From contig NZ_LGTC01000001.1 of assembly GCF_001262605.1 (NCBI RefSeq), positions 1,598,501 to 1,662,500 of the forward strand: a DNA stretch of 64,000 nucleotides. The letters are read 5' to 3'. Below are positions 17,634-27,888 of this stretch, piece after piece. Position numbers and translations under genes: made by a program. This DNA is from Pseudobacteroides cellulosolvens ATCC 35603 = DSM 2933 (GTDB taxonomy: Bacteria > Bacillota > Clostridia > Acetivibrionales > DSM-2933). Each line of letters starts with the position of its first letter. Position 1 is the first letter of the stretch. Under the pieces are notes generated by a model. It did not search any database. It was not told the DNA's origin and saw only the letters and a list, made by a program, of their open reading frames with translations.

Positions 17634-18004
17634 AAGCTATAATCAGCCTCCTCGACTATATTATTTCTCAACAACATTAAAAAATAATAAGGAAGTTATA
17701 GCATAATATACTTATTACGACACAAATTGCAAATAATCCCTTCAATATTGTTAATTAATAGATATATTTTGATTGAAATAATCTGCATTAATTTTGTCCA
17801 GTATCTGTAAAAATATTGTAATTTTGCATAAATTTATTGATTATATTCAAATAATATTGTAAGATATAAAATACAATTATGTTATATATTGTAATTTTTT
17901 ACAAGGAGGTGAAACATTTTTTATTGATAGAGAACTGAAATAGATAATGGCTGTATTATGAAGCAAAAGAAACATCAGTAAAATTATAACAAGGGGGCTA
18001 TACA
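17634..18004. other. long leader region upstream of the subtilase gene
   Basis: No protein gene was found here. A perfect Shine-Dalgarno (AAGGAGGTGA) lies near 17905, about 100 nt ahead of the real start. It could only drive very short frames, such as GTG-initiated MKHFLLIEN. The true subtilase start has its own AGGGGG site. The sequence may be an untranslated leader or a short regulatory leader peptide. Confidence 0.45.
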
Positions 18005-21000
18005 ATGTCGAAAAAAATAATATCCTTATTAACGATGGTCTGTGTAGTATTCACAACATTTTCTTTTAATGTATTTGCACAGAATGAACCGGACCAGAGC
18101 AGTAAAGAGTCATTAAAATCTATGAATATTAATGAAAATAACCAAAGAAAACCTGGTCAATTAATTGTTAAATATAAAAATAATTCATCGTCCAGAGCAA
18201 ACGCTAAAACCATTGCTGACAATGAAGGTAAAATCTTAAAATCAAATCCAAACGGATTAACCCTCATAGAAGTTGATGATAAAAAAATCTCAAAAAAAAT
18301 GAAAGACTTGAAAAAGAACAAAAATATTGAATATGTAGTTCCAAACTATACCAGGCAAGCTGTGGAATTTCCTTCAGATCTTCCGAATGATCCTGAATTC
18401 AAAAATCAATGGGGACTTCAAAATATAAATGCTCAGCAAGCATGGGTTAAACTTGCAGAAACATCTTCTTTAAAGGAAGTAAAAGTAGCGGTTATTGATA
18501 CAGGTCTTGACATGCAACATGAAGATCTCAAAGATAAAATTTCTCCAGATGGTTATGATTTTGTTGATATGGATAATGATCCAACTTACGGACCGGTTAA
18601 TGAAGATCATGCTTCCCATGTAGCAGGAATTATTGCAGCTACTACAGATAATAAACTTGGTGTCTCGGGAACCAGTGGAAAAGCCCCCATAAAGATAATG
18701 CCTTTAAGGGTTTTAAATGCCGGATTTGGCGAGGATTTTAACATAGCACAGGCAATCACATATGCAGCAGATCATGGTGTAAAAGTTATAAATATGAGTC
18801 TCGGCGGTGCAATGGAAAGTCCTGTACTTACTGAAGCTGTTAATTATGCTCTTTCCAAAAATGTTGTTGTGGTTGCAGCGGCCGGAAATAACTCCATGGA
18901 TGCAGCAAATTTTTATCCTGCAGCAATACCCGGTGTTGTAACTGTTTCAGCTACAGATATAAATAACTCTTTTGCAAGCTTCTCTAATTACGGCTCAGTT
19001 GTTGAACTGGCTGCACCAGGTGTAGATGTATTAAGTACAATAACTAAAAACAAGTATGAGTACTTTGACGGCACATCCATGAGTGCACCATTTGTCAGTG
19101 CGGCCTGTGCTCTTCTGCTTTCCAGAAACCCTTCACTTTCAAATATAGAAGTTGAGCAATTTCTAACCGATTCTGCAAAAGATATAGGTTCTGTTGGAAA
19201 AGATGAAAGTTTTGGATATGGTCTTCTTGACCTTGCCAAAGCATTAACTATAACTGAAGTCAAACCCAGATTGGAAATTATGAATCTTTCAGACAATTCA
19301 ACAGTCTTTGACCTCATAAATGTCCAGACAAGATTTACATATCCCCAAAACATCGTTAAAACAGATTTATTTATAGATGAATCTGTTATTCAATCTGTAT
19401 ATAACGGGCCGAGCAATAATGAATCTGTTGTTCAATCTGTTTACAGCACACCAATCAAAATGTTTGACAACTTTGAAATCGATACAAATATGTTCAATGA
19501 TGGTATTCATAATCTTAAGGTAGTAGCCTGTGATAAATCAGGTCAGAGCTACTCAAAGGAAATCAAAATTAATATTAGAAATAACATATATACTGGATTA
19601 AGGGTAAAATTAACAAATGATGGGGAACCAGTCAATGGAGGGTTTATAGAGGTTTGGAATAAATATACCGATTCCGATGGAAAAACCTACTTTGGCTATG
19701 TTTATACAGGAAGAACTTCTAAAACAGGTGTCGCAATAATTCCAGGTGCAGCAGCACCCAATGGAAACGAATATGTTATAGCTGCAAACTATCCTATACC
19801 CGATGGAGATGGATATATAAATGCTTCATTGATAAAAGAAGCTGTGGCTCCAGGAATGATTGAAATGGACGGAAAAGATCTTGTACCCGTTACAGTTGAT
19901 ACGGGACTTGATACCGATTCCCAGGCTGTCTTTGCCAGCTATAAACTACCTGGATCAAATCATATTTTCCAAACCCTCGTTTCTCAGACTTCTACATCAG
20001 GTGAATTTGAGTTTTATCTAAGCCCAGGAACTTATTCATTTCAAGCAACTACATTTGGCATTAATTCGGAGGATGGAACAAAGGAGCCTGTATATTTTCT
20101 TAATTCAGGGGATGTTGAAATTGACTCCGAAAACTTTTTCGTAACAATGGATAGTGATATCGAAAACCTTGCAAAAATAGACTTGTCATATAAAAACATG
20201 CATGGCTTTATACCACTGGAAGCTTATATGTCAATAGGTTCAGAGGACTCAACATTTTCAAATTCAATATTTCTTAACGATTTTAAAGGAATAACTGAAA
20301 TTTACGTTACACCCGGAAATTATTCTTACAATTTTGACTTACTGGGTGAAAAAGATGGTAAAAAGGCCTATGCATCTTTTGAAGGCAATTCAATGGAATT
20401 TGAAGCAGAAAGTGAAAATGACATATCATTCGGAGGTATCTTAACTGGAAATATTGAAACTAGCAAATCCAAATATATTCCTGGAGAAGAAGTTTTTATA
20501 GATGCTTCCGTAACTGACAGTCAGGAAAATAAACTTCTGTTTATGGAGTATATTCGAGATGATTTGTTTGAAAATTTGATCGGTCAAAATGTTATATCAT
20601 ATAAAAGAGGAATAAACAAGGTTGGTTTTAAAGCTGCAGATACTATAACAAAAGCATTAGAAGAACCTGAAGAACCAGTAGAACCTGATAAACCGGTAGA
20701 AATCGAATATAAAAGCCCGGCAAATTTAGAACTTCTTGACAGTAAAAACAATGTTATTATGAATATGCCTCAAGGCTCTTTTGATTATATGAATCTTCAG
20801 CTTCCACAGAATTTGGATACAGGGAATTATAAATTGAAGATGATTTTAGATATTCCTTATTTAATTCAAGCTGAAACTGCTCTCAGCGTTTCCAGGCTCA
20901 TCAAGAAAAATGCAGTCAAATTCAATATTGAACTTCCAGGAAACGAAAAAGCTACTTCCGCAACTATCGAAGCAATTAATTCAACCACCGGTGCGTCATA

Positions 21001-22135
21001 TGCTTATTATGGTGAAAACCTTTTAAACGGTGAAATGTATGCCGCTTTACCTGCAGGAACCTATAAATTTGTAATAAGTACCAATACTTCCGATGGTAAG
21101 CCTGTTATATATATAAAAGACGCCAAGTCGCCTTCTGAGTACACTTTGACATCAAATCAGCTTCAAAATGTAAAATTATCCGTAAAAGATGAAGACGGAA
21201 AAACAATTAACAAGCCATCTACTTTCAATTATTCCATACCTGATAATATATCTATGAATACATACTCTATCGGTTTTAGCGAAAAAACAGCTGAAATTGA
21301 CTTTTACATCACAAAGGGTACATACAATTTCGGTACTTCGGTTATGTCAACAGAATCACAATTACCAGAGCGGCTTATATTGCAAAAAAATGTGGAAGTT
21401 GGATCAAAAAAAGGCAGTATGCAATCCATTGATATAACATCTGATAATCTTACAGAAGTAAGTCTGGACAACAAATCGGACTTAAAAAGGTTGCTTGCTC
21501 TTGTTAGTGACCCCGAGACTGGTTTCCTTTCATTGCTTGATCTTAAAAAAGACAGCTCAATCAAAGTATCAAAAGGCTTCTACAATATGGAGTTACTTTG
21601 TGATATATCTGAATATGGAAGCTCATATACTTATATAATGAGTTCTCAGAAAGATTTCTCAGGTGACAAAACTTACATAAGCTGCGGAAAAGATTTCAGC
21701 ATTTCAATAACTCCAAATAAATCAGTTTATAAAGCCAAAGAAACCCTAAAATCTGAAAACATGATATGCGACAGATTTGGAAATAGAGTAACAAGAATTA
21801 TTGGTAGCAGCCTATTTGGTTTTATGTCCGATAAGATTAAGTCATCAAAAGGACAATTAACTCTGGTGAAAGATCAGGATGAATTTAAGTTGTATGATTC
21901 GGCAGAAAAAGAATATATAGAAATGCCATACTATGATATCCGGGCCCCTTTCATCTACATAACGGACTCATTGGGAGATGTGGTATACTCTTCAAAATCT
22001 CCTGTTTTCTACACAAACTCACAAATAAAGCTTGATCCTAAGTGGGCTTTAAGTGGAGAGTATAAAATAAAATTGACTATAGATATAGATGCTGATGGTG
22101 ATCTATCCGGGCAGTCTTCCTTTAGAATCAAATAA
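18005..22135 (+). CDS. large secreted subtilisin-like serine protease (S8)
   Basis: A 1376-residue exported protease. Layout: signal peptide (about 1-25); a prodomain (about 50-117, PGQLIVKYKNN and IEYVVPNYTRQ) of the inhibitor-I9/fervidolysin type; an S8 catalytic domain (about 130-405) with Asp165 (VAVIDTG), His202 (DHASHVAGI), oxyanion Asn in AAAGNNS, and Ser358 (GTSMSAPFVSA). A C-terminal region of about 970 residues follows, made of repeated beta-sandwich-like segments. It contains a short Glu/Pro-rich linker (EEPEEPVEPDKPVE), and no dockerin or S-layer motif was recognised. It would digest protein outside the cell. AGGGGG ribosome site; terminator follows. Confidence 0.9.
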   Translation: MSKKIISLLTMVCVVFTTFSFNVFAQNEPDQSSKESLKSMNINENNQRKPGQLIVKYKNNSSSRANAKTIADNEGKILKSNPNGLTLIEVDDKKISKKMKDLKKNKNIEYVVPNYTRQAVEFPSDLPNDPEFKNQWGLQNINAQQAWVKLAETSSLKEVKVAVIDTGLDMQHEDLKDKISPDGYDFVDMDNDPTYGPVNEDHASHVAGIIAATTDNKLGVSGTSGKAPIKIMPLRVLNAGFGEDFNIAQAITYAADHGVKVINMSLGGAMESPVLTEAVNYALSKNVVVVAAAGNNSMDAANFYPAAIPGVVTVSATDINNSFASFSNYGSVVELAAPGVDVLSTITKNKYEYFDGTSMSAPFVSAACALLLSRNPSLSNIEVEQFLTDSAKDIGSVGKDESFGYGLLDLAKALTITEVKPRLEIMNLSDNSTVFDLINVQTRFTYPQNIVKTDLFIDESVIQSVYNGPSNNESVVQSVYSTPIKMFDNFEIDTNMFNDGIHNLKVVACDKSGQSYSKEIKINIRNNIYTGLRVKLTNDGEPVNGGFIEVWNKYTDSDGKTYFGYVYTGRTSKTGVAIIPGAAAPNGNEYVIAANYPIPDGDGYINASLIKEAVAPGMIEMDGKDLVPVTVDTGLDTDSQAVFASYKLPGSNHIFQTLVSQTSTSGEFEFYLSPGTYSFQATTFGINSEDGTKEPVYFLNSGDVEIDSENFFVTMDSDIENLAKIDLSYKNMHGFIPLEAYMSIGSEDSTFSNSIFLNDFKGITEIYVTPGNYSYNFDLLGEKDGKKAYASFEGNSMEFEAESENDISFGGILTGNIETSKSKYIPGEEVFIDASVTDSQENKLLFMEYIRDDLFENLIGQNVISYKRGINKVGFKAADTITKALEEPEEPVEPDKPVEIEYKSPANLELLDSKNNVIMNMPQGSFDYMNLQLPQNLDTGNYKLKMILDIPYLIQAETALSVSRLIKKNAVKFNIELPGNEKATSATIEAINSTTGASYAYYGENLLNGEMYAALPAGTYKFVISTNTSDGKPVIYIKDAKSPSEYTLTSNQLQNVKLSVKDEDGKTINKPSTFNYSIPDNISMNTYSIGFSEKTAEIDFYITKGTYNFGTSVMSTESQLPERLILQKNVEVGSKKGSMQSIDITSDNLTEVSLDNKSDLKRLLALVSDPETGFLSLLDLKKDSSIKVSKGFYNMELLCDISEYGSSYTYIMSSQKDFSGDKTYISCGKDFSISITPNKSVYKAKETLKSENMICDRFGNRVTRIIGSSLFGFMSDKIKSSKGQLTLVKDQDEFKLYDSAEKEYIEMPYYDIRAPFIYITDSLGDVVYSSKSPVFYTNSQIKLDPKWALSGEYKIKLTIDIDADGDLSGQSSFRIK

Positions 22136-22171
22136 GACTCTTATAATAAAGCCGTAGTCCTAGGCATAAAT

Positions 22172-22212
22172 AAAAGAGTAAAACGCCTTATATCGTGGTG
22201 TTTTGCTCTTTT
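22172..22212. terminator. bidirectional terminator between subtilase and SpoIIE-type phosphatase
   Basis: 13-bp stem AGAGTAAAACGCC / GGTGTTTTGCTCT with two G-U pairs, 9-nt loop, flanked by A run and T run; the genes on either side converge. Confidence 0.88.
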
Positions 22213-22220
22213 ACCATTTC

Positions 22221-23918
22221 CTAATTGACTTGCATAACCAAAAACGTAACATCGTCCTTTTGATGTCCATCACTGCAAATACCCTTTATGTTCCGGTCTA
22301 TCTCCTCACATATCTCCTTACCCTCACAATCCGCTAGAAGCCGTTTCAAACGATCCTTTGTAAAAGCTTCACCAGTATGCTTATCATTTAACTCTATAAG
22401 TCCATCTGTGTAAAAAAACATCTTATCTCCACTTTCTAACTTAATTGTATTATCAATATAATCAGGCGAATAAATATTTATAAGATCGCAGATTGGGAGA
22501 CCTTTAATATCCATTTCCATAATCTCACCATTTTTCTTCACTATAATTGGTTGGACATTCATACCTGCCGATGAATACTCAAGCTCCATCGTCTTCATAT
22601 TATAAATGGCATATAGCAATAAAATGTACATCTCATCCTTAAAATTCACTTTATTATACAACTTATAAAGGTTTTCCAAAACTTCGGAGGGTTTAATAAC
22701 TTCAAACCTGTTTCCTTCTAATTCTCTGATTGTTTTTATACTTTGGTTTAAAAAAATAGTAAGCATTGCAGCCGAAACCCCATGCCCTGAGACATCACCT
22801 ATATACATTCCTATCCTATGATCATCAAGTCTTAATACATTATAAAAGTCACCGCTTACTGTTTCTGCCGGATAATATTTAGCATCGAATTTAACCTGCT
22901 CATTATTTGGTAATTTATGAGGAAGCATGCCTTTTTGAATATCCCTTGCATATTCAAGGTCCTCAAGCAGCTTTTTATTCATTTGATATAATTCTTTTGT
23001 TCGTTCATCAACAAGTTTATTTAAATTCCCGGCGTACACTTTTAACTTGTTTTTTGCTTTGTACAACGCCAGATAAGGCTTTTCAATGTTATTTATAAAG
23101 GCAACCCTAAAAACTATAAAGTAAGAAATAAACTTATAAACATGTCCTATATAGTTATATATATCATAGACAGAAGTATACATTACAAATGCCAGTTCAC
23201 TAAAAATGCTTGCAGTAATTGCAATGGCAAACATATGGCTTGAATTGTCCTTCCTTCTAATATATTGCTGCAAAAACATAATCCCGGCAAAACACAAGCA
23301 CAATATAACCATATATTCAAGCACCTTCTTCAGCCCCGTAACTCCTACCCCCTCGATATACATAGCCGGCAGAAAATATGGGAAATATGTTACGACAACC
23401 AAAATCACCATTGATAAAGATACTGTAAAAAACAGAAATACTCTTCGATTAACATTGGATTTTTTATTTCTTTTGATAAAGCTTCCAGCCGCAATTCCAA
23501 TTGCTCCTATAAGTCTTGCAATTATCCAATATGTAGTAGCCCTGTCTGCAGTGCTGTTTTCAATTAAAAAATACGGCATACCTTTAAAACTAAGGGTATG
23601 AAATGTATCGATAATTCCCATAGTTAAAAAGACATTTGCAATAAATATGCCTCTTAAGCTGTGATTTTGCCTGTATGCATAATAGGATAGTATAAAAACA
23701 CATAAGGAAACAAGTATGCTTATAAACTCAAATATGGTATGCCACGATAGATAAGATGAAACATTTATAGTCTTATCAAAAAAAGGCTCAAGAAGGTATA
23801 TCTTTTCAAAAAGTACTGAGGAAAAAACAATAACTGCACCAAGCCAAACAAGCTGCTTGTATTCATATATGTATTTTAACAAATTCTTTACGCTTAAAAC
23901 ATTAAGTATTTTCGACAA
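22221..23918 (-). CDS. MASE3-type membrane sensor with SpoIIE/RsbU serine phosphatase domain
   Basis: A 565-residue protein. The first 290 residues hold about eight membrane segments with MASE3 features (GIIDTFHTLSFKGMPYF and TTYWIIARLIGA). A short coiled coil follows, then a PP2C-like SpoIIE phosphatase domain (about 335-565) with AETVSGDFYNV, GMYIGDVSGHGVSAAML, FYTDGLIEL and QKDDVTFLVM, which supply the metal-binding aspartates. It probably dephosphorylates an anti-sigma-factor antagonist in response to a membrane signal, as RsbU does. No anti-sigma partner is adjacent. The start codon is TTG. Confidence 0.85.
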   Translation of the reverse strand: MSKILNVLSVKNLLKYIYEYKQLVWLGAVIVFSSVLFEKIYLLEPFFDKTINVSSYLSWHTIFEFISILVSLCVFILSYYAYRQNHSLRGIFIANVFLTMGIIDTFHTLSFKGMPYFLIENSTADRATTYWIIARLIGAIGIAAGSFIKRNKKSNVNRRVFLFFTVSLSMVILVVVTYFPYFLPAMYIEGVGVTGLKKVLEYMVILCLCFAGIMFLQQYIRRKDNSSHMFAIAITASIFSELAFVMYTSVYDIYNYIGHVYKFISYFIVFRVAFINNIEKPYLALYKAKNKLKVYAGNLNKLVDERTKELYQMNKKLLEDLEYARDIQKGMLPHKLPNNEQVKFDAKYYPAETVSGDFYNVLRLDDHRIGMYIGDVSGHGVSAAMLTIFLNQSIKTIRELEGNRFEVIKPSEVLENLYKLYNKVNFKDEMYILLLYAIYNMKTMELEYSSAGMNVQPIIVKKNGEIMEMDIKGLPICDLINIYSPDYIDNTIKLESGDKMFFYTDGLIELNDKHTGEAFTKDRLKRLLADCEGKEICEEIDRNIKGICSDGHQKDDVTFLVMQVN

Positions 23919-24076
23919 TTCCTAAAGCTCCCCATATTATAAGGCAAACATATACACTATTATATAATTCAAATGCAAGAATATATACCATGTCTTATTT
24001 ATTTACTCTATTTTAATTTGTTGCAAGATAGATGTCAACAATATGGTAGGCCAATAGACCAATAATATTTCAAAGG

Positions 24077-26694
24077 TCAGTTGCGGATTTTAACCCGACT
24101 TTCTATAATTGTTGAATTGATCATGCGTTGACGCCATAACTGAGCAAATCTATCCGAATCCATAGGCTTTGCAAAAAAGTACCCTTGCATTTCATCACAA
24201 TTATGCTGCTGTAAAAGTTTTCTTTCTGTCTCTGTCTCAATGCCTTCTGCAACAACTTTCAGATTCATACCATGAGCAAGTTCAATAATTGCCCTTACGA
24301 TAGATATATTGTTCCGGTCTGTTCCTATGTTCTGGACAAAGGATCTATCTATCTTTACTACATTGACAGAGAAATTTCTGAGCTGACTAAGTGAGGAATA
24401 ACCTGTACCAAAATCATCTATGGATACTGTAACTCCCATTGCTCTTATACCGTTTATGACAGTATTAACATAGTCTGGATCCTTAATCATAAATCCTTCA
24501 GTAATTTTAAGCTCCAAATACTGTGGCGTAAGCTCGGTCTCTTCCAATATCGTTCGAATCTCTTCTGTCAAGCTTTCGCTGTAAAATTGCCTTGCCGATA
24601 AGTTGACGGCAATTCTAACCTTTTGAAATCCTTCATCCTGCCATTTCTTATTCTGCCGGCAAGCCTCCCTCAGAACCCATTGTCCTATAGGTATAATGAG
24701 ACCGGATTGCTCGGCAATAGGGATGAATTGTGTAGGGGAAATCAACCCCCTTTCCGGGTGATTCCACCGCAACAGTGCCTCAATTCCGAGTATTTCAGAT
24801 GTAATCCCCTCAACTATTGGTTGATAGTGGAGGGTTAGCTGGTTCAAATCCAAGGCTTTATGAAGCTGATGTTCTATCCAAATTTGTTCCGACAGTTTGC
24901 TTTGAAGTGACTCAGTATACATAGCATATGTGTTTCGTCCCTCTTCCTTTGCAATGTACATTGATGCATCAGCAAGCCTCATAAGTGTTTCGGGGTTATC
25001 TCCATGCTGGGGATATAGTGCAACCCCGATGCTTGATGTGATGTGCAGCTCATGCTGGCCGATGTACACCGGTTGACGGATCAAGCTCAAAATATGCTGA
25101 GCTATTTGCTCTGCAGACTTGTGATCGGTTCCATACGCAATTGCAACAAACTCATCTCCGCTAACCCGAAAGATTCGAATACATTCCGATTCAATTTTCC
25201 TAAGGCGTGCAGCAATTTCTTGTAGAAGCTGATCTCCCACGGCGTGTCCAAGGGAGTCATTTACTTATTTAAATCGATCCAGATCAAAAAACATCAACGC
25301 TAAATTTCTACCTGCATACTGGCTGCCAAACATTTTAATCAGCTCGTCCTGCATCGATAATCTATTAGGCAGACCGGTAAGTGAGTCGTAGTATGCCAGA
25401 TGATGTGTTCGATGAAACATACCTTCCAGGTTATCAGTCACGGTTTTGAAGTTGTTTACCAGCGTGTCAATCTCAATAATACTGCTTTTATACCATTCAA
25501 TCCCATTTCCGTCGGCCAGTCGAGTAGGAATCCCTGTTGTAGTTTCAGCCAGCTTCTCTAAAAGTTTAAAGAAGATACGATTATAAAGGACACTAAGTAT
25601 AAGCATAGCAAAACAAAACAACATATATACCCATAGTTGATAAATATAAGCACTCAACAAATTTGACAGAAAGGGTGCAAATGGTGTCATCATGACAGTT
25701 TTTAGCTTCAAAAGCGGCAGTTCCTTTTCTCTAATTATATATGCATAACTCCACTTTTCCAGCTCGCTGCCAAATTCCTTATTAGGCACCCAATAGTAAA
25801 TATTTGCAAATCTATCAGCAATACTGTCGCCCATATACCAGATAAAAGTTCCTCCAATTGTAACAGATGAATTTGATGCCATAACTATATTATTGTAGTT
25901 GGTAACCACAATTTCGGTACCGGTGTCTGCAAAAATGTTCTGCAGCTCCTGATTTAATCTGGCAACCTGCACGATGCCTTGCTGTTTTAATGCAAAGAGA
26001 TCGTTTTCTGTTTGATTGTGGAGATAACTTTCTATCGTCTGAAGCTGGGAAACGAATGTATTGTGGACTAGATCTTCCATGCGTTTTGTGCTGTTATAGC
26101 CAGCTATGCTCATATATAAAAGATAAGGAATTGTAATAGCAGAAAGTGAAGTATTTATCATAATGCGGTTGAAATGAAAGCCTATTGATACTTTTCCATC
26201 GGCACCGAGTCTTTTGAGGGGGCTATATGTAAATAAAACATCAACTAGTAGACAGCTTAATAAAGCAATGGTAATTTCTTTCTGAATATGGAAAACCACT
26301 ATTTGATTAATATTGCCATATGTAATTGTGGCTAAAAGAGCCATAATCGGCCCGCCAGCCAATAGCCAGAATAACAGTGTACTGGTAATAAGTCCGTCAT
26401 GCCTTATTCGCATTCTCCAGGCTATGAATGTAATTGCAGCAATAGAGACCACAGCCGATTGCTGTTCAGTTACACCAAGTACAACAGAAGTTCCGTAAAC
26501 AAATATTGCAGCTATGGCTGATTCCTTTAATCCGTACAGGCAAACGACTATTAGCAGAGAAACTGAAGCAATGGAAAATTGCATACCGGGAAAAAAACAA
26601 TTGGCTGCAAGATAAAAAACAAGGAAAGTGCTGCAAGAGCCATAAATATTAAAATACTTGTTGGAGACCGGGACGTAATAGTTTTAATCGGCAT
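24077..26694 (-). pseudogene. membrane GGDEF-EAL cyclic-di-GMP enzyme, broken by a frameshift and a nonsense codon
   Basis: The intact gene would encode about 870 residues: several membrane segments, an extracytoplasmic loop, a HAMP-like stretch, GGDEF and EAL domains. It starts at ATG 26694 behind GGAGGTAG (MPIKTITSRSPTSIL). It changes frame at a run of seven T (26591-26597; eight would keep the frame), and meets an in-frame TAA at 25265-25267 inside the GGDEF domain (FDLDRFK-stop-VNDSLGH). The main readable pieces are 26584-25265 and 25240-24077. The GGDEF signature is SGDEF; the EAL domain keeps EALLRW and DDFGTGYSS. The C-terminal piece alone could give an EAL phosphodiesterase. The sequence looks somewhat more GC-rich than its neighbours, by eye. 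Confidence 0.85.
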
Positions 26695-26796
26695 AAAACA
26701 ATAGCTACCTCCAAAAACTTAGGCATACTTTGAAAGGAATTCTTCTATAAGTATTTCTACAAAATGCGACAAAATTCCTCCTTTTTCTAATTCCTT

Positions 26797-27684
26797 TTAT
26801 CCAATTCCTAAACGTGCTTTTTCCAATGCCTCCAAATCAAATTTTTTCATTTTTAAGAAAGCTTCAGTAACTCGTTGTATCTCATCCCTTGATCCGCTAA
26901 ATAGTATATCATCCATGTTCTCAGGAACAATCTGCCATGAAACTCCAAATTTGTCTTTAACCCATCCGCATTGCTCTGCCTCAGGTATTGCAGAAAGCTT
27001 GTCCCAGAAGTAATCAATTTCCTTTTGATCTTTACATTTTACTATTAATGAAAATGCCTCATTAAAGCTAAAATTAGCATTGAATGCATTATCCATTGCT
27101 GAGAAATTCATATCTATAAGTTTAAAAGCAGCATAATTGACTTTCGCATTTGCTGCCTCTGCTTCCCCTACCACATATCTGCTGATTACTCCTGTTTCTG
27201 AAGGCTTAAACACTTCAGAATAATAATTTACTGCTTCTTCTGCTTTACCACATACATCATTTGAAAAAAGAAAGTTTGGAGTAATCTTTTGAACTGCTTG
27301 TCCACTGTCAACTAGCATCAGCTGCCATGACAAGCCATATCGATCCTGAATCCAGCCATACCTCTTGCTAAAGGGATATTCACCAAGTGGCATCAATTCC
27401 GTTCCGTCTTCCGAAAATGCTTTCCATTTTTCATCAACTTCTTCTATCGAATAACAAGCTGTCATCAACGAAATTGATGGATTAAATTTAAAGTATGGAC
27501 CTGCACTTATTGCGGAAAATCGCTGACCAGCCAACTCGAAATTCACAATCTCAGAATCCCCTGAAGGAGTATTTTCAATAACCGTTGTGTTTAATAGCTT
27601 AGATTGGTCAAATAAACTTATATAAAATAAAGCTGCTTCTTTAGCTTCCTTGTCATACCATAAATGAGGCACAATCTTTTGCAT
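26797..27684 (-). CDS. tandem VOC / PhnB-like (3-demethylubiquinone methyltransferase-like) protein
   Basis: A 295-residue protein made of two PF06983-type VOC units. Both start with the family pattern (IVPHLWYDKEAKEAALFYISLF and ITPNFLFSNDVCGKAEEAVNYYSEVF) and end with GWIQDRYGLSWQLM or GWVKDKFGVSWQIVPE. Such proteins have a glyoxalase fold; despite the old family name there is no evidence of methyltransferase activity. Function is unknown. It has its own start and an AGGAGG-like site and is not obviously linked to its neighbours. Confidence 0.85.
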   Translation of the reverse strand: MQKIVPHLWYDKEAKEAALFYISLFDQSKLLNTTVIENTPSGDSEIVNFELAGQRFSAISAGPYFKFNPSISLMTACYSIEEVDEKWKAFSEDGTELMPLGEYPFSKRYGWIQDRYGLSWQLMLVDSGQAVQKITPNFLFSNDVCGKAEEAVNYYSEVFKPSETGVISRYVVGEAEAANAKVNYAAFKLIDMNFSAMDNAFNANFSFNEAFSLIVKCKDQKEIDYFWDKLSAIPEAEQCGWVKDKFGVSWQIVPENMDDILFSGSRDEIQRVTEAFLKMKKFDLEALEKARLGIG

Positions 27685-27804
27685 AGTAATTACCTCCTAT
27701 TGAACTACTAATATTCTTACGTGCTATATTATGAGTATACCAATTATCATCATAATTTAAACATGAAGTAGCTTTAGTAATAGCCTTTTAATGGAAGAAT
27801 TACA

Positions 27805-27888
27805 TTATTTATTGCCGCCAGAAATAACAATGTTTTGCCCTGTTATAAAATTTGCATCATCAGATAATAAAAATTGTATCATTGGAAC
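27805..27888 (-). pseudogene. remnant of a short-chain dehydrogenase (last 27 codons)
   Basis: On the minus strand, one frame reads VPMIQFLLSDDANFITGQ followed by NIVISGGNK-stop. This is the standard C-terminus of SDR-family oxidoreductases (LLSDxAxFITGQ...GG). No upstream SDR domain is present: the preceding bases belong to the C-terminal reading frame of the ABC permease. The fragment therefore marks an old deletion or insertion junction. Confidence 0.75.
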
